Assembly: GCA_018812385.1 (NCBI GenBank)
Contig: JAHJDU010000624.1
Coordinates: forward strand, 1 to 16,691
Direction of reading: 5' to 3'
Source: Pseudomonadota bacterium
GTDB taxonomy: Bacteria; Desulfobacterota; Desulfobacteria; Desulfobacterales; Desulfobacteraceae
Length of the DNA: 16,691 bases
In this document: in pieces, positions 14,464 to 16,691 of the stretch
Position numbering within the stretch: position 1 is the stretch's first letter
Layout of the letters: each line of letters begins with the position of its first letter
The notes under the pieces: model-generated
What the model saw: the letters and a program-made list of their open reading frames with translations, nothing else
The model's database searches: none
Told to the model about the DNA's origin: nothing
Translations under genes and position numbers: made by a program

Positions 14464-15459
14464 ATGAACGATATAAATTTAGACCAAATTGTCGAGTCTG
14501 TCAGAAATTATGTTGGCCTTGTACGCAAACACCCCATTAAGGCTGTAGTGGAAAAACTTTATGCCACGCATAAATACGGGAATGCCCTGCCAAATTTCGG
14601 TGATGATGCTGCAGTCATACCCTTTAAGGATGAATACCTGCTTTTTGCAACTGATGGAATGATGACAAATCTGATCATCAACGAACCCTATGCTGCCGGC
14701 AAAGCATCGGTCATGGTGACCGTGAATGATATTTATTCCATGGGCGGCAGACCCATTGGCATGGTCAATGTTTTAGCCAGTGGAAATGAAGAACAACGTG
14801 CCCTTATTGTGGAAGGCATTGAAAAAGGATGCCATAAACTTCGGGTCCCCATGCTGGGGGGCCATCTCCATCCTGATCCTGAAATTAAAACCCCTTCGTT
14901 GAGCGTGGCTATCCTCGGTGTGGCAAAAAAGCTTCTTAGAAGCCACATGGCAAAGGAAGGTGATGACCTGATCCTGGCCGTGGATCTCAATGGAAGTCCT
15001 GGATGCCATTCTGTTGTCAGTTGGGATGCAAATTCCGGCAAAACTCCCGAACAATTGCTTCACCGCCTTGAAATATTGCCATTGATTGCTGAACAAGAAT
15101 TATCCTGTGCTGCAAAAGACATCAGCAATGCTGGTATTCTTGGCACGGTTTCCATATTTCTGGAAAACTCGGGAAAAGGCGGAACCATAAATCTGGATGC
15201 CATACCAAGACCTGACTCAATTGAGCTTAATGACTGGCTCCATTGTTTCCAGAGTTTTGGTTTTATCCTTGCCGTCAAACCGGAGAACTCAAAAAAAGTT
15301 CTGGAACTATTTTCAAACCGGAACATTGATGCCAACATTATTGGAAGCGTAACCCAGAATGACCGAGTCGTTCTGGAACAAAAAAAAACCTCCAGGGTTT
15401 TGTTTGACTTTAAAAAAGATGAAATTACAGGTATCCGGTATAAAGGACAGGTTGAATGA
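14464..15459 (+). CDS. AIR synthase-related (PurM/HypE/ThiL-superfamily) protein
   Basis: The 331-residue protein has the PurM-fold ATP/metal motifs FGDDAAVI (45-52), ATDGM (62-66), VNDIYSMGGRPIGMVNV (87-103), GGHLHPD (132-138) and KDISNAGILGT (218-228). Members (PurM, PurL, SelD, HypE, ThiL) phosphorylate or activate an oxygen or amide with ATP. The GGHLHPD and KDISN segments are closest to the AIR-synthase-related/methanogenesis-marker-2-like group, which has no proven reaction that I know of, not to PurM or ThiL. It sits between two aldehyde dehydrogenases, suggesting a role in the same catabolic route, perhaps ATP-dependent activation of an intermediate. The start at 14464 has only a weak purine-rich site (GAAAGA), following two hairpins, so expression may be separately controlled. 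Confidence 0.75.
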   Translation: MNDINLDQIVESVRNYVGLVRKHPIKAVVEKLYATHKYGNALPNFGDDAAVIPFKDEYLLFATDGMMTNLIINEPYAAGKASVMVTVNDIYSMGGRPIGMVNVLASGNEEQRALIVEGIEKGCHKLRVPMLGGHLHPDPEIKTPSLSVAILGVAKKLLRSHMAKEGDDLILAVDLNGSPGCHSVVSWDANSGKTPEQLLHRLEILPLIAEQELSCAAKDISNAGILGTVSIFLENSGKGGTINLDAIPRPDSIELNDWLHCFQSFGFILAVKPENSKKVLELFSNRNIDANIIGSVTQNDRVVLEQKKTSRVLFDFKKDEITGIRYKGQVE

Positions 15460-15516
15460 GGAAAAAATCATCTCAGGAAAGAAAATTTAAATTTTTAATC
15501 ACAAAAAGGGCATATC

Positions 15517-16691
15517 ATGTTTATTGATGGAAAATGGAGAGAAGCGCAAAACAATGCTGTATTTGATGTGTTTAATCCGGCAACAGGTGAGGTTTTAGCC
15601 CAGGTGCCAGATGGGAGCAGTCAGGATGTATGCCTTGCAATTGAAGCGGCAGATCGTGCTTTCCCCGCCTGGTCTTCATTAACAGCCTACCAGCGGTCAC
15701 AGTATTTATACACTGCATGGAAAATCATGCTGGATAAAAAAGAAGACCTTGCCAGGATCATGACCATGGAACAGGGCAAACCCCTTACTGCTGCCCGTAA
15801 CGAAGTTCAGTATGGTGCGGATTTCTTATTATGGTTTGCTGAAGAAGCCAAAAGGGTTTACGGACAGACCATTCCGTCTGCAAGGCCGGATCAGCGTTTC
15901 ATTGTTTTAAAGCAGCCTGTAGGCGTAGTGGGTGCCATCACACCCTGGAATTATCCTGTTTCAATGATAACAAGGAAACTGGCCCCTGCCCTTGCTGCCG
16001 GATGTACAGTGGTGTTGAAACCAGCCGAGGCAACCCCCCTTTGTGCCATGGAAATGTTTAAAATTTTTGAAGAAGCAAAAATTCCATCCGGAGTGGTAAA
16101 CCTTGTCACCTCCCTTGACCCGAAACCCGTGGGAGCACAGTTTGTTTCCAACCCCATTATCCGGAAACTGACCTTTACAGGTTCAACCAAGGTGGGCAAA
16201 ATGCTGGCCCAGGAAGCGGCAGCGCACATGAAACGAATTTCCCTTGAACTTGGAGGACATGCCCCGTTTATTGTTTATGATGATGCAGATCCTGTCCATG
16301 CTGCCAAAGGAGCCGTCCTGGTAAAATTCTTAAATACAGGCCAGGCCTGTATCAGCCCCAACAGAATCTTTGTACCCCGTCACATGGTTGATGCATTTAC
16401 TCAAGAATTTACAACTCGTGTCAAAGCAATGAAACCAGGCAATGGAATGGACAAAGATGTCAGGATTGGCCCCCTTGTAAGTCTTGATGCTATTTCAAAG
16501 GTTGAAAACCAGGTAAAAGATGCCCTTAAAAAAGGTGCACACCTCATTACAGGCGGAAAAAGGCTTATGGACAGCCCCCTTGAAAAGGGTTATTTTTATG
16601 CCCCAACTATACTCACCAATGTAACTTCTGATATGCTGATCTATCGAGAAGAAACCTTTGGCCCTGTGGCTCCCATCATTGCCTATGATCC
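15517..16691 (+). CDS. NAD(P)-dependent aldehyde dehydrogenase, succinate-semialdehyde dehydrogenase (GabD)-like; runs off the right edge
   Basis: 391 codons are present with no stop before the window ends; the family is about 480 residues, so roughly the last 90 are missing. Catalytic features are complete: N145 in TPWNYP, general-base E244 in SLELGGH, nucleophile C278 in NTGQACISPNR and the nucleotide-binding E379-T-F-G-P. FTGSTKVGK (219-227) is present. LELGG and APFIVYDDAD resemble GabD-type succinate-semialdehyde dehydrogenases, which hydrolyse the thioester to a free acid, unlike the upstream CoA-acylating enzyme. Start ATG 15517 has AAGGG (15506-15510) six bases upstream. A semialdehyde from GABA or a related amino acid is a likely but unproven substrate. 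Confidence 0.85.
   Translation, partial: MFIDGKWREAQNNAVFDVFNPATGEVLAQVPDGSSQDVCLAIEAADRAFPAWSSLTAYQRSQYLYTAWKIMLDKKEDLARIMTMEQGKPLTAARNEVQYGADFLLWFAEEAKRVYGQTIPSARPDQRFIVLKQPVGVVGAITPWNYPVSMITRKLAPALAAGCTVVLKPAEATPLCAMEMFKIFEEAKIPSGVVNLVTSLDPKPVGAQFVSNPIIRKLTFTGSTKVGKMLAQEAAAHMKRISLELGGHAPFIVYDDADPVHAAKGAVLVKFLNTGQACISPNRIFVPRHMVDAFTQEFTTRVKAMKPGNGMDKDVRIGPLVSLDAISKVENQVKDALKKGAHLITGGKRLMDSPLEKGYFYAPTILTNVTSDMLIYREETFGPVAPIIAYD

Noticed and set aside
1..16691. CRISPR arrays, tRNA/rRNA genes, insertion sequences, phage genes
   Set aside because: No repeat-spacer pattern, tRNA-like fold, transposase or integrase was seen.

Overview
The window looks like a catabolic gene cluster from an anaerobic, probably sulfate-reducing bacterium of the Desulfobacterota (Desulfobacteraceae-like). 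This is inferred from gene content: an aldehyde:ferredoxin oxidoreductase (AOR)-family protein with a dedicated ferredoxin, an HdrD/GlcF-like CCG-domain Fe-S protein, a corrinoid-type UroD-family methyltransferase, a FadR-type GntR regulator, slightly AT-rich DNA and strong Shine-Dalgarno sites. The species cannot be fixed from the sequence alone.

Layout. Positions 1-1874 read leftward: a 2x[4Fe-4S] ferredoxin, a short AOR-like protein without the usual Fe-S ligands, and the start of a BPL_N-type (class I amidotransferase-like) protein, tightly packed. Positions 1875-2125 are an AT-rich divergent control region with direct and inverted repeats. From 2126 to the right edge everything reads rightward: a GntR/FCD regulator; a GlcD-like FAD oxidoreductase; a CCG Fe-S oxidoreductase; a MtaA/UroD-family methyltransferase; a complete branched-chain-amino-acid-type (Liv) ABC importer (binding protein, two permeases, two ATPases); a divergent ureohydrolase (arginase/agmatinase fold); a methylmalonate/malonate-semialdehyde-dehydrogenase-like enzyme; a PurM/AIR-synthase-like protein; and a succinate-semialdehyde-dehydrogenase-like enzyme cut by the right edge. 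Gaps between the rightward genes are 127 bases or less, and three contain strong stem-loops without U-tracts.

How the genes may work together (inference): the importer brings in an amino-acid-like or guanidino compound, the ureohydrolase cleaves a C-N bond (releasing urea if the substrate is a guanidine), and the resulting amino acid is converted to a semialdehyde oxidised by one of the two aldehyde dehydrogenases. C3 and C4 guanidino acids (3-guanidinopropionate, 4-guanidinobutyrate) would give malonate semialdehyde and succinate semialdehyde, matching the two dehydrogenases, but no aminotransferase is in the window. The FAD/Fe-S pair would pass substrate electrons to the respiratory chain, and the UroD-like protein suggests methyl-group handling, although no corrinoid protein is present. 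The two least conventional parts are the cofactor-ligand-poor AOR-like protein with its ferredoxin, and the ureohydrolase/dehydrogenase/PurM-like module.
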